DNA of 6,879 nt from Actinomycetota bacterium (GTDB lineage Bacteria > Actinomycetota > Thermoleophilia > Solirubrobacterales > Solirubrobacteraceae), in NCBI GenBank assembly GCA_005883905.1, contig VAYD01000103.1, positions 1-6,879 of the forward strand. The letters are read 5' to 3'. The notes below the pieces were generated by a model. The model had not been told where the DNA came from and ran no database searches. It saw only the letters and a program-made list of their open reading frames with translations. Positions 1 to 5,313 of the stretch are shown one piece after another (position 1 is the stretch's first letter; every line of letters starts with the position of its first letter). Made by a program: the position numbers and the translations under genes.

Positions 1-694
1 CCGCACCCCGCAGCCCGAGCGCGCCAGTCGGCTCCAGGCACAACACGCGCGAGCCGCGCGAGACCGGCGCGGCGTCGAGATTCGTCACCGACCAGGCGCC
101 GCCGTCGACGTACTGGTGCCCGTCGATCCGCACAGGCTTGAACACGCCCGGGATCGCACACGACGCCTGCACCGCATCCGCGACTGACGCCTTCGGCGCG
201 CCCGGCGCGCCGAACACGACACGGCGCCCGTTCGCCCGGTCGACCGTGCAGACGCGCAGCCGCCCGTCGAAGCGCGCGCGCCAGCCGCCGACACGGCGGT
301 GCAGGTCGTCGAGCGGATAGCGGCCCGCGGGGACCCGCGCGAGCGCCAGCGAGCGAACCGCCGCGCCCGCCGGCGCCGAGGCGGCGAGCGCCAGCGGCGC
401 CAGCGGCGCGGTCGCGCGCCATCCGACCGCGACGGCGTCGCGCAGCACGCCGCCGCGCGGCGATCCGTTCCCCGGCGACGCCGCCCGCGGCCTCGTCCCA
501 GGCCGGCGCAGCTCGCGCCCCGCGACCAGCCGCGCAGCCACGATCGACCCGGCCGACGTCCCCACGAACGCGCGGCAGTCGGCGAACCTCACGCCGCTGG
601 CATCCTCGAGCCCGGCGAGCAGCCCGTTCATCCAGCCCTCGCCGAGGATCCCGCCGCCTCCGAGGACGAGAACGTCCGGTTCAAGGAAGCTCAC
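1..694 (-). CDS. Patatin-like phospholipase family protein, C-terminus cut by window edge
   Basis: The reverse strand reads open from a GTG at 694-692 to the window start, giving 231 visible residues. The patatin hallmarks appear in order: a glycine-rich oxyanion loop (GGGG, residues 12-15), the nucleophile elbow GTSAG (45-49, Ser47 catalytic), and the DGG motif (197-199, Asp197 of the Ser-Asp dyad), preceded by the usual S-C-A-I-P-G-V-F stretch (178-185). Family members are acyl hydrolases acting on phospholipids or other acyl esters; the substrate cannot be read here. No signal peptide is visible, so it is probably cytoplasmic or membrane-peripheral. Residues 60-125 are low-complexity Ala/Arg/Pro-rich. 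The GTG start lies 7 bases after a TATCGT -10-like box and has no Shine-Dalgarno sequence, suggesting a leaderless transcript. It is transcribed divergently from the XRE-cupin regulator, 40 bases away, so shared control is likely. Confidence 0.88.
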   Translation of the reverse strand, partial: MSFLEPDVLVLGGGGILGEGWMNGLLAGLEDASGVRFADCRAFVGTSAGSIVAARLVAGRELRRPGTRPRAASPGNGSPRGGVLRDAVAVGWRATAPLAPLALAASAPAGAAVRSLALARVPAGRYPLDDLHRRVGGWRARFDGRLRVCTVDRANGRRVVFGAPGAPKASVADAVQASCAIPGVFKPVRIDGHQYVDGGAWSVTNLDAAPVSRGSRVLCLEPTGALGLRGA

Positions 695-701
695 GGGCCG
701 A

Positions 702-707
702 ACGATA
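702..707 (-). promoter_or_regulatory. Candidate -10 box of leaderless patatin-gene promoter
   Basis: On the reverse strand 707-702 reads TATCGT, which fits the actinobacterial TAnnnT -10 pattern. It ends 7 bases before the GTG start at 694, so transcription would begin at or next to the start codon. No convincing -35 box is seen. The box partly overlaps the palindrome at 706-715. Confidence 0.4.
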
Positions 708-728
708 CAGCTGTACGTGATAACGTAC
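706..728. promoter_or_regulatory. Two overlapping palindromes, likely operator of the divergent promoter
   Basis: TACAGCTGTA (706-715) is a perfect 10-bp palindrome. It overlaps an inverted repeat GTACGT-gata-ACGTAC (713-728, 6-bp arms, 4-bp spacer). Both lie in the 40-bp gap between two divergent genes and cover both candidate -10 boxes. XRE-family regulators bind such dyads as dimers and usually control their own promoter, so this is the best candidate site for the adjacent XRE-cupin protein. The binding partner is inferred. Confidence 0.55.
721..726 (+). promoter_or_regulatory. Candidate -10 box of leaderless regulator/leuCD promoter
   Basis: TAACGT (721-726) fits TAnnnT and lies 8 bases upstream of the ATG at 735, which has no Shine-Dalgarno sequence. 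This is the typical geometry of a leaderless actinobacterial gene. The box overlaps the right half of the inverted repeat 713-728, so a bound repressor would block it. No clear -35 box is seen. Confidence 0.4.
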
Positions 729-734
729 GGACGT

Positions 735-1322
735 ATGGCCACGCTTGACCAGATGGAGGTCGCGATCCACGTCGGCCCGCGTGTGCGGGCGCTGCGCGAG
801 GCGATGGATCTCAGCCTGCGGGACCTCGCGGAGCGCAGCGGCGTGAGCGCGCCGATGCTCAGCCAGGTCGAGCGCGGCGAGACGAGCCCCACGCTGCAGG
901 TCGCCAGCCGCATCGCCGCGGGCCTCGAGCTGCGGCTGAGCCAGCTGCTGCGGCTCGACGAGCAGGGCGTCGTCTCGATCGTCCGGGCCGGCGAGCGCCG
1001 GCGCGGCGGCGGCACCGCAGGCCACAGCTTCGACCTGCCGCCGCCGCTACCCGGACAGCGGGCCGAGCTGAGCCGCCACGTCCTGGCGCCCGGCGCCCAG
1101 ACCGGCGGCAAGGGCGACCCGCCGATGCACGAGCCCGGCAGCCGCGAGATCGCGCTGGTCGAGAGCGGGACCGTCGTGCTGCACGTCGACGGCGCCACCC
1201 ACGAGCTCAACGAGGGCGACAGCGTCGTGTTCGACGCCGACCTGCCCCATCACTTCGAGAACCCGGGACGAGACGAGGCCGCGCTGCTCGCCGTCGTGTC
1301 CGCCGGACTGCGGAGGTCCTGA
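735..1322 (+). CDS. XRE-family transcriptional regulator with C-terminal cupin sensor domain
   Basis: A 195-residue protein in two parts. Residues 14-72 form a Cro/C1-type helix-turn-helix (R-A-L-R-E-A-M, then L-A-E-R-S-G-V-S, then L-S-Q-V-E-R-G-E-T-S-P-T-L). Residues 115-190 form a cupin_2 barrel with H132, E138 and the P-H-H at 171-173 as possible ligand or metal residues. XRE-cupin proteins are small-molecule-responsive regulators, often of nearby amino acid or amine metabolism genes. ATG 735 was chosen because it follows a TAnnnT box by 8 bases; GTG 717 lies inside the operator palindrome, and ATG 753 would also keep the whole HTH. The gene ends 6 bases before leuC, whose Shine-Dalgarno sequence lies within this gene's last codons, so the two are almost certainly co-transcribed. 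Leucine or a pathway intermediate is a plausible ligand, by inference only. Confidence 0.92.
   Translation: MATLDQMEVAIHVGPRVRALREAMDLSLRDLAERSGVSAPMLSQVERGETSPTLQVASRIAAGLELRLSQLLRLDEQGVVSIVRAGERRRGGGTAGHSFDLPPPLPGQRAELSRHVLAPGAQTGGKGDPPMHEPGSREIALVESGTVVLHVDGATHELNEGDSVVFDADLPHHFENPGRDEAALLAVVSAGLRRS
1312..1317 (+). promoter_or_regulatory. leuC Shine-Dalgarno inside the regulator's 3' end
   Basis: GGAGGT overlaps the last codons of the regulator and sits 11 bases before the leuC ATG. The spacing is slightly long. Ribosomes finishing the regulator would pass directly over this site, which suggests coupled translation of the two genes. Confidence 0.6.
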
Positions 1323-1328
1323 AACGCA

Positions 1329-2657
1329 ATGGCGAAGACTCTGTTCGACCGCATCTGGGAGGCGCACGAGGTCGCGCCGAACCTGATCTACATCGACCTG
1401 CACCTCGTCCACGAGGTCACGAGCCCGCAGGCGTTCGACGGGCTGCGGCTCGCAGGCCGCACCGTCCGCCGCCCGGACCGCACGCTCGCGACCGCCGACC
1501 ACAACGTGCCGACCGACGGCACGCCGGTCGCCGCGCGCATCCGCGACTCCCTGTCGCGCGTGCAGGTCGAGACCCTCGAGGACAACTGCGCGGAGTTCGG
1601 CGTCCCCGTCTACTCGCTGGGCTCCGACCGTCAGGGCATCGTCCACGTCATCGGGCCCGAGCTCGGCGTCACGCAGCCGGGCATGACGATCGTCTGCGGC
1701 GACTCGCACACGGCCACGCACGGCGCGTTCGGCGCGCTCGCGTTCGGCATCGGCACCAGCGAGGTGGAGCACGTGCTGGCCACCCAGACGCTGCCGCAGA
1801 CCCGTCCGCAGACGATGCTGATCTCGTACCAGGGCAGCCTCGGCGTGGGCTGCACGGCCAAGGACCTGATCCTGGGCACGATCGCCCAGATCGGCACCGA
1901 CGGCGCCTCGGGCCACGCGGTCGAGTACCACGGCGAGGCGATCGCGGCGCTGTCGATGGAGGGACGCATGACCGTCTGCAACATGTCCATCGCCGGCATG
2001 GTCGCGCCCGACGAGACGACCTTCGCGTGGGTCGAGGAGCGCGGCGTCAGCGTCGACGGCGCGTGGCGCGAGCTGCGCACCGATGCCGATGCGACGTTCG
2101 ACAAGGAGGTCGTCGTCGACGCGAGCGCGATCAGCCCGATGGTCAGCTGGGGCACGAACCCCGCGCAGGTGGTCGGCGTCGCCGGCGCAGTGCCCGAGCC
2201 GAGCACCGAGGGCGAGGAACGCGCGCTGGAGTACATGGGCCTGCAGGCCGGCACCCCGATCGAGGACATCAGGCTCGACCGCGTCTTCATCGGCTCGTGC
2301 ACGAACTCGCGCATCGGCGACCTGCGCGCCGCCGCGAAGGTCGTTCAGGGCCGCAGGGTCGCCGGCGACGTCTACGCGATGGTCGTCCCCGGTTCCGTGC
2401 AGGTGAAGGCGCAGGCCGAGCGCGAGGGCCTCGACGAGGTCTTCAGGGCCGCCGGGTTCGACTGGCGCGGCGCGGGCTGCTCGATGTGCCTCGGGATGAA
2501 CCCGGACATCCTGCAGCCGGGCGAGCGCTGCGCATCCACCTCGAACCGCAACTTCGAGGGGCGCCAGGGCCGTGGCGGGCGCACCCACCTCGTCAGCCCG
2601 GAGATGGCCGCCGCGGCCGCCATCGAGGGGCGCTTCGTCGACATCCGGACTTGGTAG
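1329..2657 (+). CDS. leuC: 3-isopropylmalate dehydratase large subunit (LeuC), with an unusual internal deletion
   Basis: LeuC isomerises 2-isopropylmalate to 3-isopropylmalate with LeuD, and citramalate in the CimA route. It holds a [4Fe-4S] cluster. Recognised from [12 protein letters not shown] (25-36), D-H-N-V-P-T (57-62), [14 protein letters not shown] (124-137), and the cluster cysteines C324 (in G-S-C-T-N-S-R), C384 and C387 (in G-C-S-M-C-L). The end [10 protein letters not shown] (405-414) is typical. The protein has 442 residues against about 465-475 in most bacteria. One loss is striking: C-N-M-S-I (217-221) runs straight into A-G-M-V-A-P-D-E, where the family normally has five more residues (E-A-G-A-R). 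That removes the Glu equivalent to aconitase Glu262. A nearby G-R-P-x-A-P segment (around 235-243) is also shortened. Activity is therefore uncertain, though the frame is intact. Confidence 0.96.
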   Translation: MAKTLFDRIWEAHEVAPNLIYIDLHLVHEVTSPQAFDGLRLAGRTVRRPDRTLATADHNVPTDGTPVAARIRDSLSRVQVETLEDNCAEFGVPVYSLGSDRQGIVHVIGPELGVTQPGMTIVCGDSHTATHGAFGALAFGIGTSEVEHVLATQTLPQTRPQTMLISYQGSLGVGCTAKDLILGTIAQIGTDGASGHAVEYHGEAIAALSMEGRMTVCNMSIAGMVAPDETTFAWVEERGVSVDGAWRELRTDADATFDKEVVVDASAISPMVSWGTNPAQVVGVAGAVPEPSTEGEERALEYMGLQAGTPIEDIRLDRVFIGSCTNSRIGDLRAAAKVVQGRRVAGDVYAMVVPGSVQVKAQAEREGLDEVFRAAGFDWRGAGCSMCLGMNPDILQPGERCASTSNRNFEGRQGRGGRTHLVSPEMAAAAAIEGRFVDIRTW

Positions 2658-2673
2658 CCGACATGGATGTCGG
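2658..2673 (+). promoter_or_regulatory. Perfect palindrome/hairpin right after the leuC stop
   Basis: CCGACAT-GG-ATGTCGG begins on the base after the leuC TAG. As RNA it would fold as a 6-bp stem with a UGGA loop. No U-run follows, and leuD continues 49 bases later with a strong ribosome site, so it does not look like a terminator. It could tune leuD expression, act as an RNA processing site, or be a protein-binding dyad in DNA. Confidence 0.45.
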
Positions 2674-2681
2674 CCACTCCA

Positions 2682-2711
2682 TCAAGACGCGGGCAGGATG
2701 CCCGTCGGAGG
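2682..2711 (+). repeat. Repeated leader, copy 1 (upstream of leuD), with GGA-loop hairpin and Shine-Dalgarno
   Basis: This stretch closely matches 4197-4227. The 12-mer GGCAGGATGCCC (2692-2703) is identical in both copies, and each is followed three bases later by GGAGG. Flanking bases (TCA, GA, CGCG) also match, with small gaps. Here CGGGCA-GGA-TGCCCG (2690-2704) forms a hairpin whose 3' arm ends two bases before the leuD Shine-Dalgarno sequence. Confidence 0.6.
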
Positions 2712-2714
2712 TGA
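2707..2714 (+). promoter_or_regulatory. leuD Shine-Dalgarno
   Basis: GGAGGTGA is a near-perfect anti-16S match, 7 bases before ATG 2722. It fixes the leuD start and rules out upstream in-frame starts. Confidence 0.8.
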
Positions 2715-2721
2715 CCCCTTA

Positions 2722-3282
2722 ATGCGAGCGATCGAGACCATCACCGGCCCCGTCAGCGTCCTCTGGCGCGCCGACGTCGACACCGACCAGATCATCCCCA
2801 AGCAGTTCCTCAAGCGCGTCGAGCGCACCGGCTTCGGCGAGTTCCTGTTCTTCGACTGGGCCAAGGAGGACGGCTGGGACCTGCCGCACAACCAGGTCCT
2901 CGTCGCCGGCCGCAACTTCGGCTGCGGCTCGAGCCGCGAGCACGCGCCCTGGGCGCTCGAGGACTACGGGTTCCGCGCGATCATCGCGCCGAGCTTCGCC
3001 GACATCTTCCGCTCGAACTGCACGAAGATCGGGCTGCTGCCTGTGGAGCTGGGCGAGGCCGACTGCCGATCGATCGCCGACGCGGGAGAATGTCAGGTCG
3101 ACCTCGCCGCCCAGGAGGTCCGCTGGCCTGGAGGGACCGCGAGCTTCGACATCGACCAAGGGGTCAAGCACCGCCTGCTCAACGGCCTCGACGACATCGC
3201 GCTCACCTTGCAGGAAGTTGGCGCAATCGAGATCTATGAGCGAGAGCGCGAGCGAACCGGCCCGGTGACAACTTCTTTGTGA
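2722..3282 (+). CDS. leuD: 3-isopropylmalate dehydratase small subunit (LeuD)
   Basis: LeuD is the small, swivelling subunit of isopropylmalate isomerase and completes the LeuC active site. The 186 residues fall in the usual range of about 190-200. The family signatures are R-A-D-V-D-T-D-Q-I-I-P-K-Q-F-L (16-30), N-F-G-C-G-S-S-R-E-H-A-P-W-A-L (65-79) with the substrate-binding S-S-R, and F-A-D-I-F-x-x-N-x-x-K-x-G-L-L-P further on. The start is set by a strong Shine-Dalgarno sequence 7 bases upstream, and the N-terminus M-R-A-I-E-T-I-T-G matches the family. It follows leuC after 64 bases holding two hairpins; isopropylmalate isomerase subunits are nearly always co-transcribed. No key residue is missing, in contrast to its partner LeuC. 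The last 60 bases use more A/T-containing codons than the rest of the gene. Confidence 0.97.
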   Translation: MRAIETITGPVSVLWRADVDTDQIIPKQFLKRVERTGFGEFLFFDWAKEDGWDLPHNQVLVAGRNFGCGSSREHAPWALEDYGFRAIIAPSFADIFRSNCTKIGLLPVELGEADCRSIADAGECQVDLAAQEVRWPGGTASFDIDQGVKHRLLNGLDDIALTLQEVGAIEIYERERERTGPVTTSL

Positions 3283-3299
3283 TTGGGTAAGGAGGAACG

Positions 3300-3322
3300 G
3301 CGGCCGCTGCGGGAGCGGCCGC
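3300..3322 (+). terminator. Strong GC hairpin after leuD: terminator or 5' hairpin of the protease mRNA
   Basis: GCGGCCGCT-GCGGG-AGCGGCCGC is a perfect 9-bp stem with a 5-base loop, 17 bases after the leuD stop. A competing stem, GCTGCGG (3306-3312) with CCGCAGC (3319-3325), overlaps it. No U-tract follows, so rho-independent termination is uncertain, though U-poor terminators occur in high-GC Actinobacteria. Alternatively, weak boxes GTGACA (3265-3270) and TAAGGA (3288-3293), 17 bases apart, would start a protease transcript almost exactly at this hairpin. Confidence 0.5.
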
Positions 3323-3352
3323 AGCTCCACTAACTCAACCGAAGGTAGGGGA

Positions 3353-4168
3353 ATGTCACTACGACGGGTTCTCGCCGGCGTGTTCGCGCTGGCGATCATG
3401 TCGCTGGCGCCCGCAGGGGCGCATGCCGCAGGAACCGGGGCGATTCACCCTGGTGTGCAGACGTTCACGAACGGTGCCCAGTGCACCGCCAACTTCATCT
3501 ACTCCGACGGTGCGACCACGTACATCGGCCAGGCGGCCCACTGCTCCGGCACGGGCGGCAACACGGCCACTGACGGCTGCTCGTCCGGCACGCTTCCGGT
3601 CGGCACGCAGGTCCAGGTCACGGGCGCCTCGAAGCCCGGCGTGATGGTCTACAACAGCTGGGCCACGATGCAGGCCAACGGCGAAACCGACGCCGACACC
3701 TGCGCCTACAACGACATCGCGCTGATCAAGCTGGACCCATCGGACGCGGCCAATGTCGATCCGACGGTGCCCGGATGGGGCGGACCGACGGGCGTGGCGT
3801 CGCTGCCCGCCGCGGCCGGCTCCAAGGTCTACACTTACGGCAACTCCGAGCTTCGCGGCGGGGTCACGAAGCTGAGCCCGAAGACGGGCGTCGTCGTGGA
3901 CCAGCAGCCGAGTGGCTGGTCGACCGACGTCTACACGGTCACCCCGGGCATCCCGGGTGACTCCGGCTCCGGCTTCATGACCGACACCGGAGCGGCCGCG
4001 GGCATCCTGAGCACCGTGCAGATCGCACCGCTCGCCGGGTCCAACGGCGTCGGCGACCTGCCGCGTGAGCTGAACTACATGCACACGCACGGCGGCCCGA
4101 GCGCGACCGTGGTGAACGGCACCAAGCCGTTCAACACGGACTTCCTGAGCGCGATCCTCGGGGCCTGA
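3353..4168 (+). CDS. Secreted chymotrypsin-fold (S1-like) serine protease
   Basis: A 271-residue protein starting with a signal peptide: basic M-S-L-R-R, a hydrophobic core, and A-x-A-type cleavage expected after A25 (A-H-A|A-G). All three residues of the trypsin-type triad are present and well spaced: His63 (G-Q-A-A-H-C), Asp121 (Y-N-D-I-A-L-I-K-L) and Ser204 (P-G-D-S-G-S-G). Cysteines 44, 64, 76 and 117 could form two disulfides, 44-64 being the classic histidine-loop pair. There is no obvious propeptide and no transmembrane anchor after the signal. It should act outside the membrane on protein substrates that cannot be named from sequence. GAAGG (3341-3345) lies 7 bases before the ATG. It lies between leuD and leuB with no enzymatic role in the pathway, flanked by a hairpin on each side, and may be its own transcription unit. 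Confidence 0.9.
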   Translation: MSLRRVLAGVFALAIMSLAPAGAHAAGTGAIHPGVQTFTNGAQCTANFIYSDGATTYIGQAAHCSGTGGNTATDGCSSGTLPVGTQVQVTGASKPGVMVYNSWATMQANGETDADTCAYNDIALIKLDPSDAANVDPTVPGWGGPTGVASLPAAAGSKVYTYGNSELRGGVTKLSPKTGVVVDQQPSGWSTDVYTVTPGIPGDSGSGFMTDTGAAAGILSTVQIAPLAGSNGVGDLPRELNYMHTHGGPSATVVNGTKPFNTDFLSAILGA

Positions 4169-4172
4169 ACGG

Positions 4173-4187
4173 CTGGCCGGAGGCCAG
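4173..4187 (+). terminator. Short hairpin after the protease gene
   Basis: CTGGCC-GGA-GGCCAG forms a 6-bp stem with a GGA triloop, four bases after the protease stop. No U-run follows. It may be a weak terminator or a processing/stability hairpin. Its GGA loop resembles the hairpins in the repeated leaders. Confidence 0.4.
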
Positions 4188-4196
4188 ACGACCTAG

Positions 4197-4227
4197 TCAG
4201 ACCGCGTGGCAGGATGCCCCGCGGAGG
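4197..4227 (+). repeat. Repeated leader, copy 2 (upstream of leuB)
   Basis: This copy matches 2682-2711. It holds the identical 12-mer GGCAGGATGCCC at 4208-4219 and then GGAGG at 4223-4227 with the same 3-base gap. The hairpin is shorter here (GGCA-GGA-TGCC). GGAGG lies 7 bases before an in-frame GTG at 4235, so this copy could start leuB translation 11 residues upstream of the start chosen here. Confidence 0.6.
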
Positions 4228-4253
4228 AACCTTCGTGCGCGGCGGCGGGCCGA

Positions 4254-4259
4254 TAGGGT
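4254..4259 (+). promoter_or_regulatory. Candidate -10 box for leaderless leuB transcript
   Basis: TAGGGT fits the actinobacterial TAnnnT -10 pattern. It is followed by 8 bases and then GTG 4268, which gives the N-terminus expected for LeuB. The geometry matches that of the regulator promoter. No clear -35 box is seen. Confidence 0.45.
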
Positions 4260-4267
4260 CCGCCGCC

Positions 4268-5296
4268 GTGTCCCACCGCATCGTCACCCTGCCGGGCGAC
4301 GGGATCGGTCCCGAGATCCTCGCGCCCACCCTCCAGGTCCTCGACGCCGTCGGCGACTTCGCCTACGAGGAGCACCTGTTCGGCGGCGCGTCGATCGACG
4401 CCGGCGGCACCGCGCTGACCGACGAGGTGCTGGACGCGTGCAAGCGCTCCGACGCCGTGCTGCTCGCCGCCGTCGGCGGGCCGAAGTGGGACACGACCGA
4501 CCCGGACGTGCCGCGCCCCGAGCAGGGCCTGCTCGGCCTGCGCAAGGGCCTGGGCCTCTACGCGAACCTGCGCCCGGTCCGCCCGCTGCCGGCGCTCTAC
4601 GACGCGAGCCCGCTGCGCCGCGACATCATCGAGCGCACCGACCTGCTGGTGGTGCGGGAGCTCACCGGCGGCATCTACTTCGGCGACAAGACCCGCACGG
4701 CCGACACGGCCAGCGACCTTTGCAGCTACAGCCGCGAAGAGGTCGAGCGCATCGCCCGGGTCGCCTTCCGCTCCGCGCGCTCGCGCGTGACGAGCGTCGA
4801 CAAGGCCAACGTGCTCGAGACCAGCCGCCTGTGGCGCGAGGTCGTCAGCGATCTGCATGGCCGCGAGTTCCCGAACATCGAGCTCCAGCACGTGCTCGTC
4901 GACAACGCGGCGATGATGCTCGTCAGCTCGCCGCGCCACTTCGACGTGATCCTCACCGAGAACATGTTCGGCGACATCCTCAGCGACGAGGCCGCGATGC
5001 TCACGGGCTCGATCGGGATGCTGCCGAGCGCGAGCCTCGGGGAGTCCGGCACGCCCGGCGTCTTCGAGCCGGTCCACGGCTCCGCGCCGGACATCGCGGG
5101 CCAGGGCATCGCCAACCCCCTGGCGATGTTCCTGAGCGCGGCCATGATGCTTCGCCACGGACTCGGTTTGCCCGACGCCGCAGCGTCCGTAGAATCGGCG
5201 GTGGACAAGGCCCTTGACCAAGGGCTTCGCACCCCTGACCTCGGCGGCAACGCGAGCACGGCCGAGGCCACGCAGGCAGTGCTCGCGCACCTCTGA
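4268..5296 (+). CDS. leuB: 3-isopropylmalate dehydrogenase (LeuB)
   Basis: LeuB oxidatively decarboxylates 3-isopropylmalate to 2-oxoisocaproate with NAD+ and a divalent metal; in the CimA route it yields 2-oxobutyrate from methylmalate. The 342 residues show L-P-G-D-G-I-G-P-E (8-16), substrate arginines R92, R102 and R130, catalytic Y137 (G-G-I-Y-F-G-D) and K179 (V-D-K-A-N-V-L), metal-binding D212, D236 and D240 (G-D-I-L-S-D-E-A), and the NAD-binding G-T-P-G-V-F-E-P-V-H-G-S-A-P-D-I-A-G (261-278). No active-site residue is missing. GTG 4268 was chosen because it matches the family N-terminus and lies 8 bases after a TAGGGT box. GTG 4235 has a far better Shine-Dalgarno sequence (4223-4227) and is a real rival; ATG 4214 is less likely. 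The codons around 5188-5228 are unusual (see the promoter entry). ilvE follows after 17 bases. Confidence 0.96.
   Translation: MSHRIVTLPGDGIGPEILAPTLQVLDAVGDFAYEEHLFGGASIDAGGTALTDEVLDACKRSDAVLLAAVGGPKWDTTDPDVPRPEQGLLGLRKGLGLYANLRPVRPLPALYDASPLRRDIIERTDLLVVRELTGGIYFGDKTRTADTASDLCSYSREEVERIARVAFRSARSRVTSVDKANVLETSRLWREVVSDLHGREFPNIELQHVLVDNAAMMLVSSPRHFDVILTENMFGDILSDEAAMLTGSIGMLPSASLGESGTPGVFEPVHGSAPDIAGQGIANPLAMFLSAAMMLRHGLGLPDAAASVESAVDKALDQGLRTPDLGGNASTAEATQAVLAHL
5168..5225 (+). promoter_or_regulatory. Candidate internal promoter and operator in the leuB 3' end, facing ilvE
   Basis: TTGCCC (5168-5173) and TAGAAT (5190-5195, five of six bases of the -10 consensus) are 16 bases apart. A transcript would start near 5202. 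Just downstream lies the palindrome GCCCTTG-AC-CAAGGGC (5210-5225), in operator position. The stretch uses codons otherwise rare in this gene (GTA, GAA, CTT, CAA, GGG, CTT), as if the DNA sequence itself were constrained. Confidence 0.4.
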
Positions 5297-5300
5297 CACC

Positions 5301-5306
5301 AGGAGA
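5301..5306 (+). promoter_or_regulatory. ilvE Shine-Dalgarno
   Basis: AGGAGA lies 7 bases before GTG 5314 in the 17-base gap after leuB, and fixes the ilvE start. A perfect 10-bp palindrome CACGTACGTG (5307-5316) sits between this site and the start codon and includes the GTG. Confidence 0.75.
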
Positions 5307-5313
5307 CACGTAC

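Noticed and set aside
138..748. Forward-strand open frames across the patatin gene
   Set aside because: They are Arg-rich, lack motifs and overlap the patatin gene, whose three catalytic motifs are clear on the other strand.
1047..2588. Long reverse-strand open frame (513 codons) opposite leuC and the end of the regulator
   Set aside because: High-GC coding DNA leaves long open antisense frames. The translation is Ala/Arg/Asp/Val-rich with no family motif, while the forward strand encodes unmistakable LeuC.
2658..2714. CsrA binding sites as a firm call
   Set aside because: GGA loops and near-consensus sequence are suggestive, but CsrA is rare in this group and no csrA is in the window. Kept only as a speculative finding.
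2658..2721. Leucine attenuator leader peptide or T-box between leuC and leuD, or before leuC
   Set aside because: No run of Leu codons in a short frame and no T-box-type sequence. The region upstream of leuC is the regulator gene itself.
2698..2745. Upstream in-frame ATG at 2698 as leuD start, or as a leader-peptide start
   Set aside because: It lies in the 3' arm of a hairpin with no properly spaced ribosome site, whereas ATG 2722 has a near-perfect one and the family N-terminus.
2682..4227. The repeated leaders as ends of a mobile element carrying leuD and the protease
   Set aside because: There is no transposase or integrase, no terminal inverted repeats, and leuD is an ordinary pathway gene. 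The repeats match in ribosome-site position, which fits a translation leader better.
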